Below are positions 17,857-27,000 of a stretch of DNA of 64,000 nt, piece after piece (the stretch's first letter is position 1; every line of letters starts with the position of its first letter). The notes beneath the pieces are model-generated. The model had not been told where the DNA came from. It saw only the letters and a program-made list of their open reading frames with translations, and did no database searches. This DNA comes from Alcanivorax sediminis (GTDB taxonomy: Bacteria; Pseudomonadota; Gammaproteobacteria; Pseudomonadales; Alcanivoracaceae), in NCBI RefSeq assembly GCF_009601165.1, contig NZ_WIRE01000001.1:1736001-1800000 (forward strand), given 5' to 3'. The translations under genes were made by a program, and so were the position numbers.

Positions 17857-18735
17857 ATGGCTACTGACAAGTATTACGTACCGGAAAGCAGCCCCTGGCC
17901 GCTGACCGCGTCCATCGGTCTGTGTATGACCGCTGTGGGCGGCGCTCACTTCATCCAGCAAAGCACCATGGCTGATATGGAGCCGAGCTTCACTGGCAAG
18001 CCCCTGTTCTTCCTGGGTCTGGCCTGGTTGCTGGTAGTGATCGCCCTGTGGTGGCGCGACACCATCAAGGAATCCGTGACCGGACTGCACAGCAACCAGC
18101 TGGGCGGATCCTACCGTCAGGGTATGCTGTGGTTCATCTTCTCTGAGGTGATGTTCTTCGCGGCCTTCTTTGGTGCCATGTTCTACACCCGTTGGTTGAT
18201 CATTCCCTGGCTGGCCGGTGAAGGCTCCAACGCCATGACCCACGAGCTGCTGTGGCCGAATTTCCAGGCCATGTGGCCGCTGACCGAGACCCCGTCCGGT
18301 CAAATGACCCAGGCCATGGGCGCATGGGGCTTGCCGGCGATCAATACCGCGATCCTGCTGGTGTCCTCCATCACCCTGACGATCGCTCACCACGCTCTGC
18401 TGGAGGGCAAGCGCGGTACCCTGATCCTGTTCCAGGCCATCACGGTTGCCTTGGGTGTGCTCTTCCTGGGCCTGCAGGCACTGGAATACGTACATGCCTA
18501 TGACATGGGGCTGACTCTGGACGCGGGTATCTACGGAAGCCTGTTCTTCCTGCTGACCGGTTTCCACGGTGCCCACGTGACTATCGGTACCATCTTCCTG
18601 CTGGTTACCCTGATCCGTGTGATCAAGGGCCACTTCAGTGAAGACAACTGCTTTGCCTGGGAAGCGGGTGCCTGGTACTGGCACTTTGTAGACGTGGTAT
18701 GGCTGTTCCTGTTCGTTACCGTGTACTGGCTGTAA
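17857..18735 (+). CDS. coxC: Cytochrome c oxidase subunit III
   Basis: A 292-residue protein with seven membrane helices. Conserved blocks include MLWFIFSEVMFFAAFF with the essential Glu, and TGFHGAHVTIGT. Subunit III stabilises the catalytic core. It ends the operon, and the strong hairpin at 18763-18810 follows directly. AGAGGAG precedes the ATG. Confidence 0.97.
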   Translation: MATDKYYVPESSPWPLTASIGLCMTAVGGAHFIQQSTMADMEPSFTGKPLFFLGLAWLLVVIALWWRDTIKESVTGLHSNQLGGSYRQGMLWFIFSEVMFFAAFFGAMFYTRWLIIPWLAGEGSNAMTHELLWPNFQAMWPLTETPSGQMTQAMGAWGLPAINTAILLVSSITLTIAHHALLEGKRGTLILFQAITVALGVLFLGLQALEYVHAYDMGLTLDAGIYGSLFFLLTGFHGAHVTIGTIFLLVTLIRVIKGHFSEDNCFAWEAGAWYWHFVDVVWLFLFVTVYWL

Positions 18736-18762
18736 GAGACGCTGCACGCGTCACGCAACACT

Positions 18763-18810
18763 GCCCACAAAAAAGCCGCGCCCCGAAAAGGGCGCGGCTT
18801 TTTTGTGGGC
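18763..18810. terminator. Perfect 21-bp-stem bidirectional terminator
   Basis: A perfect inverted repeat: 21 bases (18763-18783) pair with 18790-18810 around a CGAAAA loop. The GC core GCCGCGCCC is flanked by A6 on the left and T6 on the right, so it should terminate transcription both from coxC and from the convergent gene at 18963-19427. Confidence 0.9.
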
Positions 18811-18820
18811 GGCTCTGCAG

Positions 18821-18853
18821 CGCTGGGCGCTGGACGCATCACGCCAGACGCTA
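18821..18853. repeat. GACGC-type intergenic repeat
   Basis: Core GCGCTGGACGCATCACGCC and the following AGACGCT match the repeat family seen at 42598, 45161 and 55921. It lies between the oxidase terminator and the CigR-like gene. Confidence 0.5.
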
Positions 18854-18962
18854 AAGCAATATCAAAACCTGTTTCTCCACGGACCGCACAGATCGCACAG
18901 AGGTCGCAGGGAAAAGCGGTCTTTCCTCCGTGATCTCTGTGGACCCTGCAGTAAACCTGCCT

Positions 18963-19427
18963 TTAGCGAATTCCGAATACATCGATAATGGTTTGGGTGG
19001 CGTCGATGACCCGGACCACTTCATTGTCGATGATGACATCGGTGACACCATCAATATGACGGATGTCGTCGTAGACCGGCAGGCGCTGGCCGTTGTAGTA
19101 CAGATCATCGGGTAGACGCTGGCCTTTCTGCAGCTTTTTTTGCCAGCCCGGTGGCAGCTTGCCGCCGCGGGCGACTTTTTTCTGCAAGCCGGGGGGCAGA
19201 GATTCATAGTCGCGACGGCTCATGCGGTTGCGCAGAGCCTCACGCTCACGGGTGGTGAAGCGGTAGTCGGAATAGTCGCGGTCGCGGCGGCTGTCCACCA
19301 GCAGCACCCTGGCGCTTTCCTGTTGCTGGGCTTTTTCTTTTTCCCAGGGCGGGCGTGCCTGACTGATGGTGGGTACGGCGCTGAGCCCAAGCAGGGCAGT
19401 AAGGGTAAGCACAGTGGTAGTTTTCAT
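18963..19427 (-). CDS. CigR/RcnB-like periplasmic protein
   Basis: A 154-residue secreted protein. The ATG at 19427 has AAGGAGA upstream and starts a clear signal peptide (MKTTTVLTLTALLGLSAVPT, cleaved near SQA). The mature part carries repeated LPPG.. / KK..G blocks (SLPPGLQKKVARGG, LPPGWQKKLQKGQRLP) followed by VYDDI and VTDVIIDNEVVRVID, the layout of CigR/RcnB-like proteins. In Salmonella CigR is an anti-virulence factor and RcnB affects nickel and cobalt; here the role is unknown. A 33-bp palindrome lies about 115 bases upstream. Confidence 0.65.
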   Translation of the reverse strand: MKTTTVLTLTALLGLSAVPTISQARPPWEKEKAQQQESARVLLVDSRRDRDYSDYRFTTREREALRNRMSRRDYESLPPGLQKKVARGGKLPPGWQKKLQKGQRLPDDLYYNGQRLPVYDDIRHIDGVTDVIIDNEVVRVIDATQTIIDVFGIR

Positions 19428-19542
19428 GGGGTTCTCCTTATTCGTCCGACCGTTCTGTCTGTCAGGTCTGACTATCCATTCTGACAATGGTGCCGGCTAA
19501 CCGGGTACAAAATGTTTCTGGATGTGCCGGTGGTCACAAAGA

Positions 19543-19575
19543 TTGCACATTTCAGACTGAGTCCGAAATGTGCAA
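19543..19575. promoter_or_regulatory. 33-bp near-perfect palindrome
   Basis: TTGCACATTTC (19543-19553) is mirrored by GAAATGTGCAA (19565-19575); between them GACT and AGTC pair around a central G, leaving one mismatched pair. It lies about 115 bases upstream of the CigR-like gene and has no T-run, so an operator for a dimeric or tetrameric regulator is more likely than a terminator. Confidence 0.5.
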
Positions 19576-19759
19576 ACAGGACGCAGGGATTGTGAAAGAA
19601 GGTAAAAGGGGGGGCTGAGCTACAAGCTACGCTTGATTCGATAGAAAGCCCCTAAAAGTTCCCGATCGCTATCATTTCTACGAAGCCGCTGCAGGAACGT
19701 AGCGTAGCGGAGTAACGCACGGAGTGCGGCCCCAAAGGGGTGAGCGCAGCGAATAACCT

Positions 19760-19915
19760 GCCTGCAGGCGATCCGAGCCTAAGCGAGGTAAGGATTCCAG
19801 AAACGCATTTCGAATATGTAGGAGAGTCAACTTGTTGCACGAAGGCGGGTGGTCATTCTACAGAGGCCATGCCTGCGGAGAGCTCTTCAGCCAACAAGTT
19901 GGCTCTTCTACAGCG
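19760..19915. repeat. REP-like repeat cluster in the 19428-19987 spacer
   Basis: This 560-base spacer has no gene I can support. The segment 19760-19809 (CCTGCCTGCAGGCGATCCGA, then the AGCGAGGTAAGGATTCCAG block) closely matches the reverse of 8842-8890. A separate inverted pair follows: GTAGGAGAGTCAACTTGTTG near 19818 and CAACAAGTTGGCTCTTCTAC near 19895-19914, a GTAGGAGC-type REP pair about 60 bases apart. Confidence 0.65.
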
Positions 19916-19941
19916 GGGCATAGAGAGGGGGGGGGCGACGT

Positions 19942-19977
19942 AAAAAGGCCCGCCCGGGGTATCGGGCGGGCCTTTTT
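19942..19977 (-). terminator. Rho-independent terminator of the rapA-esterase unit
   Basis: AAAAAGGCCCGCCCG pairs perfectly with CGGGCGGGCCTTTTT around GGGTAT. On the minus strand the stem is followed by a T-run, ten bases after the esterase stop codon. Confidence 0.85.
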
Positions 19978-19987
19978 GTATCAAGCA

Positions 19988-20650
19988 TCAAGCATAAAGC
20001 ATCAGGCGTTCTCTTATCCATTCCCCGATATCGCGAATTTGCTCGAGGCACACCATGTGCTCCATGGGGTAGCTGCGGTATTCAGGGTTGAGCCCCATGG
20101 CCTTGAGGCTGGCCACGGCTCGCTGGCCGAGTTGTTCGGGGACCACCGGGTCCCGACTGCCGTGGCAAACCATGACTGGTAGCTGGGCATTGGCATTACT
20201 TGGGCTGACCGGCATGGCCATGTAAGTGGACAACGTCAGTAAGCCGGCCAGCGGTTTGGGGTGGCGTAGGGCGCACTGGTAGGCCACCGCCCCCCCCTGG
20301 GAAAAACCGGCGATGATGATCCTGCTGCTGGGAATTCCCCGTGCCAACTCTCGTTCGATCAGGGCATCTACTGCGTCAGCGGAGGCGAGTACACCGCTTT
20401 CGTCCACCTTGCGATCAATATCCATGGCCAGGATGTCATACCACGCCGGCATCACCATCCCGCCGTTCACGGTGACAGGAATATTCGGCGCATGGGGAAA
20501 GACAAAGCGCACTGGCAGATCTGCCGGTAACTGTAGCTCTGGCACGACAGGTTCAAAGTCATGGCCGCTGGCGCCAAGCCCGTGGAGCCATATCACACTG
20601 GCTACAGCGGTCTGTTTCGGTTCAATCTCAATGCAGTCCAGCAAGGCCAT
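19988..20650 (-). CDS. Phospholipase/carboxylesterase family hydrolase
   Basis: A 220-residue alpha/beta hydrolase. The oxyanion block WLHGLGASGHDF, nucleophile elbow GFSQGG, acid GSRDPVVP and histidine in PMEHMV give a complete Ser-Asp-His triad in the order typical of the carboxylesterase family (PF02230). Members hydrolyse small carboxylic or lysophospholipid esters. GGAGGGGA precedes the ATG at 20650. The start is two bases from the rapA stop, so the genes form an operon, ended by the hairpin at 19942-19977. Confidence 0.88.
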   Translation of the reverse strand: MALLDCIEIEPKQTAVASVIWLHGLGASGHDFEPVVPELQLPADLPVRFVFPHAPNIPVTVNGGMVMPAWYDILAMDIDRKVDESGVLASADAVDALIERELARGIPSSRIIIAGFSQGGAVAYQCALRHPKPLAGLLTLSTYMAMPVSPSNANAQLPVMVCHGSRDPVVPEQLGQRAVASLKAMGLNPEYRSYPMEHMVCLEQIRDIGEWIRERLMLYA

Positions 20651-20652
20651 GA

Positions 20653-23523
20653 TTATTCCCCTCCGGCAACGATGACGCGTACTGCGTTGAGCTGGCACTG
20701 GGCGCTGGCCAGCAGCTTTTCCAGCTGTGCCGTCTGGGTTTCCAGGGCCACTACTTCTTCATCCCGCACCGCCGGGTTTTTGGCTTGCAGCGCTTTCAGA
20801 CGCGCAAGTTCATGTGACTGCTCCTGCCGCATGGCGTCCAGTGCCTCTGCAATGATAACGTCCGCTTCCTTGACGGCGGCAGCCTCGTTGCCTTTCAGCA
20901 GCTTTTCAAGCAAGGGTTTCTGGCTGGAAACAATTTTACGGCTGAGCGGCTTGTCCATCTTGTGGCACTGCTGGCTCAAGCCTTCGTGGCTGATTGCCTT
21001 GCTGATGTTCTTGCCGTTGGCATCCAGCAGGTGACGAATTACGGTGCACGGCAGGAAGCGATCGGCCTGCAGATGACGTGGCGCCATGGACTCTACGGTG
21101 TAGATGGCCTCGATTAAAAGGGTGCCAGCCTTGATGCGCGGGTTCTTGAGCAGGCTGACAGCAGCCTTGCCACGGTCTTCGCCCAGCAGCATCTCCATGC
21201 TGCCAGTGACCATGGGGTGTTCCCAGGTAAGGAACTGCATGTCGTCACGACTCAGTGCAGTGGCGCGATCATCGGTCATGGTGATGCCTTCATCCGGCAG
21301 ACCCGGAAAGGCGTCACGCATATGTGGACCGGGCTTGAGAATCACGGCCGTGTCGGAATGGTCTTCCTGATCCACACCGTAACGGTCGAACACACGCTGC
21401 ATGAAGGGAAGGGGAGACGAATCATCGGCGTCCTGCAAGGCGGATTTCAACGCGTCCGCCTTGTCACTGTCGCAAGAGCTCAGCTCCAGCAGGCGGTCAC
21501 GACCAGTTTCCATCAGGGTGTGCAGTTCATCGGTGATCACCCTGGTTTCTTCGATCAGGGCATCGATAGCCGTGTACTCCGGATCACTACTCAGCAGGGG
21601 TTCCAGTGCATCACGGCTGCGCAAATAAATGTCATGCCCGGCGGGGTTGGTGTGTTCGAAGGCATTCATGCCTTCGTGATACCAGCGGTACAGCACCTCC
21701 TGGGCATGCCCTTCGAAGTAGGGCACATGGATCTGGATATCCTCCCTCTGACCGATACGGTCCAGGCGGCCGATGCGTTGTTCCAGCAGGTCAGGGTTGA
21801 GGGGCAGATCCAGCAGCACCAGGTGATGGGCAAACTGGAAGTTGCGCCCTTCCGAGCCGATCTCGGAACAGATCAACGCCTGGGCGCCGTCTACTTCATC
21901 GGCAAAGAACGCCGCCGCGCGGTCACGCTCGATCAGATCCATGTCCTCATGGAACATGGCGATGTTCATACCCAGCTTGTAGTTACAATGGGCATGCAGA
22001 TCGCTGGCAGTATGGCGACTGGCACAGATCACCAACACTTTGTCATGGCGGTGTTGCTTGAAAAACTGTTCCAGCCAGCTGACCCGGGGGTCCAGTGTGC
22101 ACCAGCGGTCATCGTGATACAGGGTTTCCGGATGCAGCTGGCCGTCCAGGGATTCGTCACTGTCATAACGATACTCATCCGGCAGAGCCAGTGGGTAGCC
22201 ATGCACCGTGCGCTGGGGGAAGCCGGCAATATTGTGGCGAGTATTCCGGAACATGACCCGGCCGGGGCCTGAGCGGTCGAGCAGCTCCGCCAATACCGCA
22301 TCACGATCCGAGTCGCGAATGGCCATGTCGGGCAGAAGTGCCTGGGCACGGTTGACCAGGTCAGCGTCCCAACGTGGCTGATCATGGAGTTCGCCTGCCA
22401 GCTGTGCAATTTCCTGGTAGTGGCTCTGTTCTTCCCTGAAGGCATCCAGGCTTGGGTATCGGTCCGGGTCCAGCAACCGCAGGCGGGCAAAGTGGCTTTC
22501 CAGACCAAGCTGCTCAGGGGTGGCGGTCAGCAGCAACAAACCGCGGGCCTGGCGGGCAATGGCGTCCACGCGCTGATAACTTTCGCTGGGCGCGTCTTCG
22601 CTCCACTCCAGATGGTGGGCTTCGTCCACTACCAGCAGATCCCAATCGGCACCGGCCAGGTCGTCAATATCGCATTCAGCCAGGAAGTCGGTGCTGCACA
22701 GCACCAGCTGCTCGGCCATGAACGGGTTGTCCCGGTTGGTCGGGGCTTCCCCTTTTTCTTCCTCGATAATCTGCGCCAGCATGTCCTTGATGCTGGTCTC
22801 CGGCTGCAGCGCCTCCAACCGTTCACGATCGAAGATAGAAAAGTGCAGGTTAAAGCGACGAACCATCTCCACAAACCACTGGTGGACCAGGGCCGGGGGG
22901 ACAACTACCAGTACCCGGCTGGCGCGACCGGTAAGCAGTTGCTGGTGAAGAATCAGGCCGGCCTCGATGGTTTTGCCCAGGCCCACTTCGTCAGCGAGCA
23001 GTACACGCGGTGCATAGCGATTGGCGACCTGATCGGCAATATAAAGCTGGTGGCCAATGTGATCGATGCGAGGGCCACGCAGTCCCTTGATCCGGGATTG
23101 TTGCTGCTGGCAATGGGCATTGAGTGCATCCACGCGCAGTTCAAACCAGCGGTTGGAGGAGAGCTGGTTGGACAGAAGGCGGTCCAGTGCGGAATTGAGT
23201 CGCAGCGTGTGACCCAGCAGGGTTTCGGGGACCGGCTGAATATTCTCCGGCTCGCCGGCGGGGTGCGCCATGTAGACTTTGAGGCCGTTGAGTTCGTTGA
23301 CCTCGGCGACGACCAGTTCCAGTTCGCCTTCAGTGCGAATGGTGTCGCCAGCGTCAAACGTCACCCGCGACAGGGGGGCATTGTTGATCGCGTAGGTGCG
23401 CTCTTCCTCAACTGCCGGGTATTCCACCGTGACCAGACGGTAGTCCAGTTCCTTGATGATGCCGAGACCCAGTTCGGTTTCGGATTCGCTCAGCCAGCGC
23501 TGGCCGGGGGTGAAATCTGTCAT
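20653..23523 (-). CDS. rapA: RNA polymerase-associated SWI2/SNF2 ATPase RapA
   Basis: A 956-residue RapA/HepA homologue, close to the E. coli length (968). It opens with the N-terminal Tudor-like region (FTPGQRWLSESETELGLG), then Walker A LLADEVGLGKTIEAG near residue 180, DEAHH in the Walker B position, LLLTATPEQLG (motif III), and the C-terminal helicase blocks CSEIGSEGRNFQFA and LEQRIGRLDRIGQ. RapA binds RNA polymerase and promotes its recycling. I start at ATG 23523; an upstream TTG at 23544 is less likely. It is divergent from the small gene at 23656. Confidence 0.96.
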   Translation of the reverse strand: MTDFTPGQRWLSESETELGLGIIKELDYRLVTVEYPAVEEERTYAINNAPLSRVTFDAGDTIRTEGELELVVAEVNELNGLKVYMAHPAGEPENIQPVPETLLGHTLRLNSALDRLLSNQLSSNRWFELRVDALNAHCQQQQSRIKGLRGPRIDHIGHQLYIADQVANRYAPRVLLADEVGLGKTIEAGLILHQQLLTGRASRVLVVVPPALVHQWFVEMVRRFNLHFSIFDRERLEALQPETSIKDMLAQIIEEEKGEAPTNRDNPFMAEQLVLCSTDFLAECDIDDLAGADWDLLVVDEAHHLEWSEDAPSESYQRVDAIARQARGLLLLTATPEQLGLESHFARLRLLDPDRYPSLDAFREEQSHYQEIAQLAGELHDQPRWDADLVNRAQALLPDMAIRDSDRDAVLAELLDRSGPGRVMFRNTRHNIAGFPQRTVHGYPLALPDEYRYDSDESLDGQLHPETLYHDDRWCTLDPRVSWLEQFFKQHRHDKVLVICASRHTASDLHAHCNYKLGMNIAMFHEDMDLIERDRAAAFFADEVDGAQALICSEIGSEGRNFQFAHHLVLLDLPLNPDLLEQRIGRLDRIGQREDIQIHVPYFEGHAQEVLYRWYHEGMNAFEHTNPAGHDIYLRSRDALEPLLSSDPEYTAIDALIEETRVITDELHTLMETGRDRLLELSSCDSDKADALKSALQDADDSSPLPFMQRVFDRYGVDQEDHSDTAVILKPGPHMRDAFPGLPDEGITMTDDRATALSRDDMQFLTWEHPMVTGSMEMLLGEDRGKAAVSLLKNPRIKAGTLLIEAIYTVESMAPRHLQADRFLPCTVIRHLLDANGKNISKAISHEGLSQQCHKMDKPLSRKIVSSQKPLLEKLLKGNEAAAVKEADVIIAEALDAMRQEQSHELARLKALQAKNPAVRDEEVVALETQTAQLEKLLASAQCQLNAVRVIVAGGE

Positions 23524-23655
23524 TGTCACTGCCGGTTGATTCAAGGGGGGCGAATTATACGGCTTTGTGCGCCGCGCTTCGATGTTGACAGGCCAGCATT
23601 ACAGCACAAGAGGCAATTGTTATGCTGTCTTTCCACGTTCTGAGTCTGATTCGTT

Positions 23656-23835
23656 ATGGGTGATGTTGTACCTTTTCGCAAACCGGCCAAGAAATCGCCT
23701 CGCAAGGGCATGTGCCAGCACGGCTTTCACAAGTGGGTGGTATGCAAGGAAAAGCAATTTGATGTGAAGCAGGGGAAGCTGGTGACGGTGTACCGTTGCG
23801 AACGTTGTGGCAAGCAGAAGGTGACTGCGCTCTGA
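23656..23835 (+). CDS. Small Cys/His-rich putative zinc-binding protein
   Basis: A 59-residue gene found by reading the sequence. It starts MGDVVPFRKPAKKSPRKG, a basic tail, followed by Cys20, His22, His25 and Cys30, and then YRCERCGK with Cys48 and Cys51, a zinc-ribbon-like arrangement. The high Lys/Arg content suggests RNA or ribosome contact. I recall similar short proteins in Pseudomonas-type genomes but cannot name a family. It is divergent from rapA, with 132 bases between the starts; no strong ribosome site is visible. The spacer 23836-24055 after it appears to hold only a promoter region. Confidence 0.7.
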   Translation: MGDVVPFRKPAKKSPRKGMCQHGFHKWVVCKEKQFDVKQGKLVTVYRCERCGKQKVTAL

Positions 23836-24055
23836 GGGACCGTCGTCTTAGGTTCAAACGCGAGTATACAAAATTTCGGCTTATGTCCATGGTGTGGTTT
23901 TAGCAATAAAAACAAAGGCATAGGCTGTTATCTGGCAGGATATGAGTGTGAAACTTTGTGTGGCGGTTTGGTTAACTTCTGTACCATAATGCCAATTAAA
24001 GTGAGACGTAAAACACACTCTCGTCGCGATAACAACAAGATTGCCGGACCCTGTC

Positions 24056-27000
24056 ATGATCCCTGGGATGTCGCTTGCACGTTTTTCTGTGGTGCTGTTC
24101 GCCGCTGTCGTTGTTTTTGTTCTGGGTGGATGCGGTGGCGGGGGCGGCTCCTCCGGTGGTGGCCCTGCCAGCTCGGCAGCGTTGCCCACTGATCCAACCG
24201 ACCCCACAGATCCCGTCGAACCTGAACCTGGCCTGGACGATTGGCTGAGAAGTGTTATTGCTGAGAAGGGCCTGACCGGCGATCCCGCGGCTTCCCGCCA
24301 ACAGAGCCAGGCGGTTCCTGACAGTGACCCCAGGATCAAGCTGGGGCAGCTGCTGTTCTTCTCCCATAGTCTGTCCGGTGACCTGACCTCATCCTGCGCC
24401 AGCTGTCATATGCCGGACTTTGGCGGAAGTGATGCCCTGTCTCTGGGTATCGGGGTCTCCCCCGTGGATGCCTCCCAGGCAGGTCCGGCCCGTCAGCTTG
24501 ACAGCAGCAAGGACCTGGACCCTGCAGCGGACGACAAACCCAACATGCATCGAAACAGCCAGACCGTCTTCAATGCTTCGCTCTATGATCGTAGCCTGTC
24601 CTATGACGGTCGAGTGTTTGTACTCGACGCAGAGGTGAAAAGTGGCGGCAAGGGGCAGAGCATTCGGACTCCGGAAACCGGTAACCTTTCAGATGGTTCC
24701 GGCGCGGACGGCTTGCTGGAAGTGTTCTCGAAATTTCCGCTGACCAACCACAATGAAATGCGCGCCTACCTGTTCAGCGCCTTGTCGGAACAGCAGTACC
24801 GTGAGCGGCTGGTGGCAAGGCTGCGTGGCGAGGTGGATACCAATTTTCTGTCCCCGGAAGGCAGCGAAAACTGGCTGGCCCTGTTCCGCCAGGCTTTTGA
24901 TCAACCGCAGGCCAGTGCGCAGGACGTGATCACCGTCGTGAATGTGCAACGTGCACTGGCTGCTTACATGTCATCCATGATCTTTGTTGAGAGCCCATGG
25001 AAGCGATATGTGCAAGGCAACGATGCCGCACTGACTGCCACTGCCAAAGAGGGCGCAAGACTGTTTTTTGCCAGCAAGGACGAAGGGGGGCTGGGTTGTG
25101 CGGCCTGCCATAGTGGTGACTTCTTCACCAACGAGAAATTCTACAACGTGGGTTTTCCGCAAATTGGCCGTGGTTTCATGCGCGCTGAAAAGGATGATAT
25201 CGGCCGCTGGAACAGCACTCGCCTTGAGGCGGACAAGTATGCTTTTCGTGTGCCCAGCCTGCTGAATGTTCAAGTTACCATGCCCTATGGTCATGCTGGC
25301 ACCTTTGACCAGTTGAGCCAGGTGATTCGCTACCATGCCAATCCGCGCCAGGCGTTGTCGTCCTATGATTTTTCGCTGCAGCAACTCGCACAGTTCCAGG
25401 GAAAGGAAGGTTACGACTATGCGCAGGGGCATAGCCTTATGGTGCAGTCTGCGTCCAGTTTTGAGCTGGCTGAACCGCTGTTGCCGGGCCGCGATCTTAC
25501 GGTGCAGGAAGTGAATGCTCTGAGCGTGTTTCTGCGTACCCTCACCGATGACTGTGTCAAAGACTACCAATGCAGGAACCGGTGGCGACCGGCAGCGGCG
25601 GATGATCCAGATGGTAATTTGCTGGTCGTGGGGGTAAACCCTGCAGCGGATCCGACCGTGCCGGTAGAGCCGGACCCGGACCCAGATCCGCAGGAGCCTC
25701 CGGCCGAACCGGGTGATTATCCCAAGACGGTAGCATTGGGCTTTACGGCACCCGCCCGAACTACTTTTGCTGAATTGGCGGATTGTAGTGCCGAGCCTTC
25801 ACTGCTGTCAGTGAATTCAGGGCTGCCGGTGTTTCTGCCTCGCCACCTGTACTCTTTCGGGCTTTATGATTTGCTGGGTAGGCCATTGCACCCGCATGGT
25901 TTCTATCCAGAAACCTGGGACTTGGATTCCGTCTTCAGTATTGAGCCGACGATGATTGCCGGTGGGGTGAGTGCGGCCTATCTGGATGATGATTGCTGGC
26001 TGGATCTGGCCTATGCCGGGGGAGATCAATCCAGCATGGTGTTCTATCGCAATCGAGGAGGGCAAATGGGCTTCGATGCCATGTCACTACTTACCGATGA
26101 CCCCGGTGGCAAGTTTACAGGCTCTGGCTTTATTGACCTCAACGGTGATTACCGTCGTGAGATGTTATTGGGAAACCTGCAACAGAAAAGGTTGCCGATT
26201 TATTCCAGTAACGATGAAGGCAGCTACTACCCGGTCGGGTCCTTGAGCATGAGTCGTAGTACCTTTGGTATGTCTTTTGCCGACGCCAACCATGATGGTT
26301 ATCCAGAGATGTTTCTCGCCCACTGGTTCTCAGGCAATGTGTTGACGGCCCCCGTGTTTTGGGAAAACAACGGGGGGGCTCAACTCGAACACAATGACGT
26401 GGCCGCGGGCCTGTCTAATAATGACCTTTCACAGTCCTGGAATTTCTCACCGCAGTTTGCCGATATCAATGCTGACGGCGAGCTTGATCTGTTACTGGGA
26501 GCCGATTTTGGTACCAGTGTGGTCATGGAAGGACTCGGCAACGGTACGTTCGCGAATATTACTGACCGGTCAATTATTACTGATGAAAACGGCATGGGGT
26601 CTACTCTGGGGGACTACGACAATGACGGTGACCTGGACTGGTTTGTCACGTCGATCTATGACCCTAACGGAGAGGCTGAGGCTAACTGGGGCGTGACCGG
26701 AAACCGTCTCTATCGCAATAACAGCACCGCTGGCGAGCTGATACTGGAGAACGTGACTGATGCTGCCGGCATTGCCGATGGCAACTGGGGCTGGGGGGTG
26801 TGTTTTGCTGACTTCAACAATGACGGTTTCCTGGATGTGTTCCATGTGAATGGCTTTGGTGCCATCCCCGCCGAGGCCAGCCGCTCGGAAGCGGGTGACA
26901 CAATGATAGCGATGTACAAAAAATTCACTCAGGAGTATTTTGACTCGCTTCCACGTCTGTTCATCAATCAGGGTGACGGCACCTTTGTGGATCAAGCCGT

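Noticed and set aside
19428..19987. CRISPR array in the repeat-rich spacer
   Set aside because: Repeats are inverted pairs of different families without regular spacing, and no cas genes are present.
22384..23643. 419-codon plus-strand frame over rapA
   Set aside because: Antisense shadow of rapA; all RapA motifs are on the minus strand and the plus frame has no recognisable domain.
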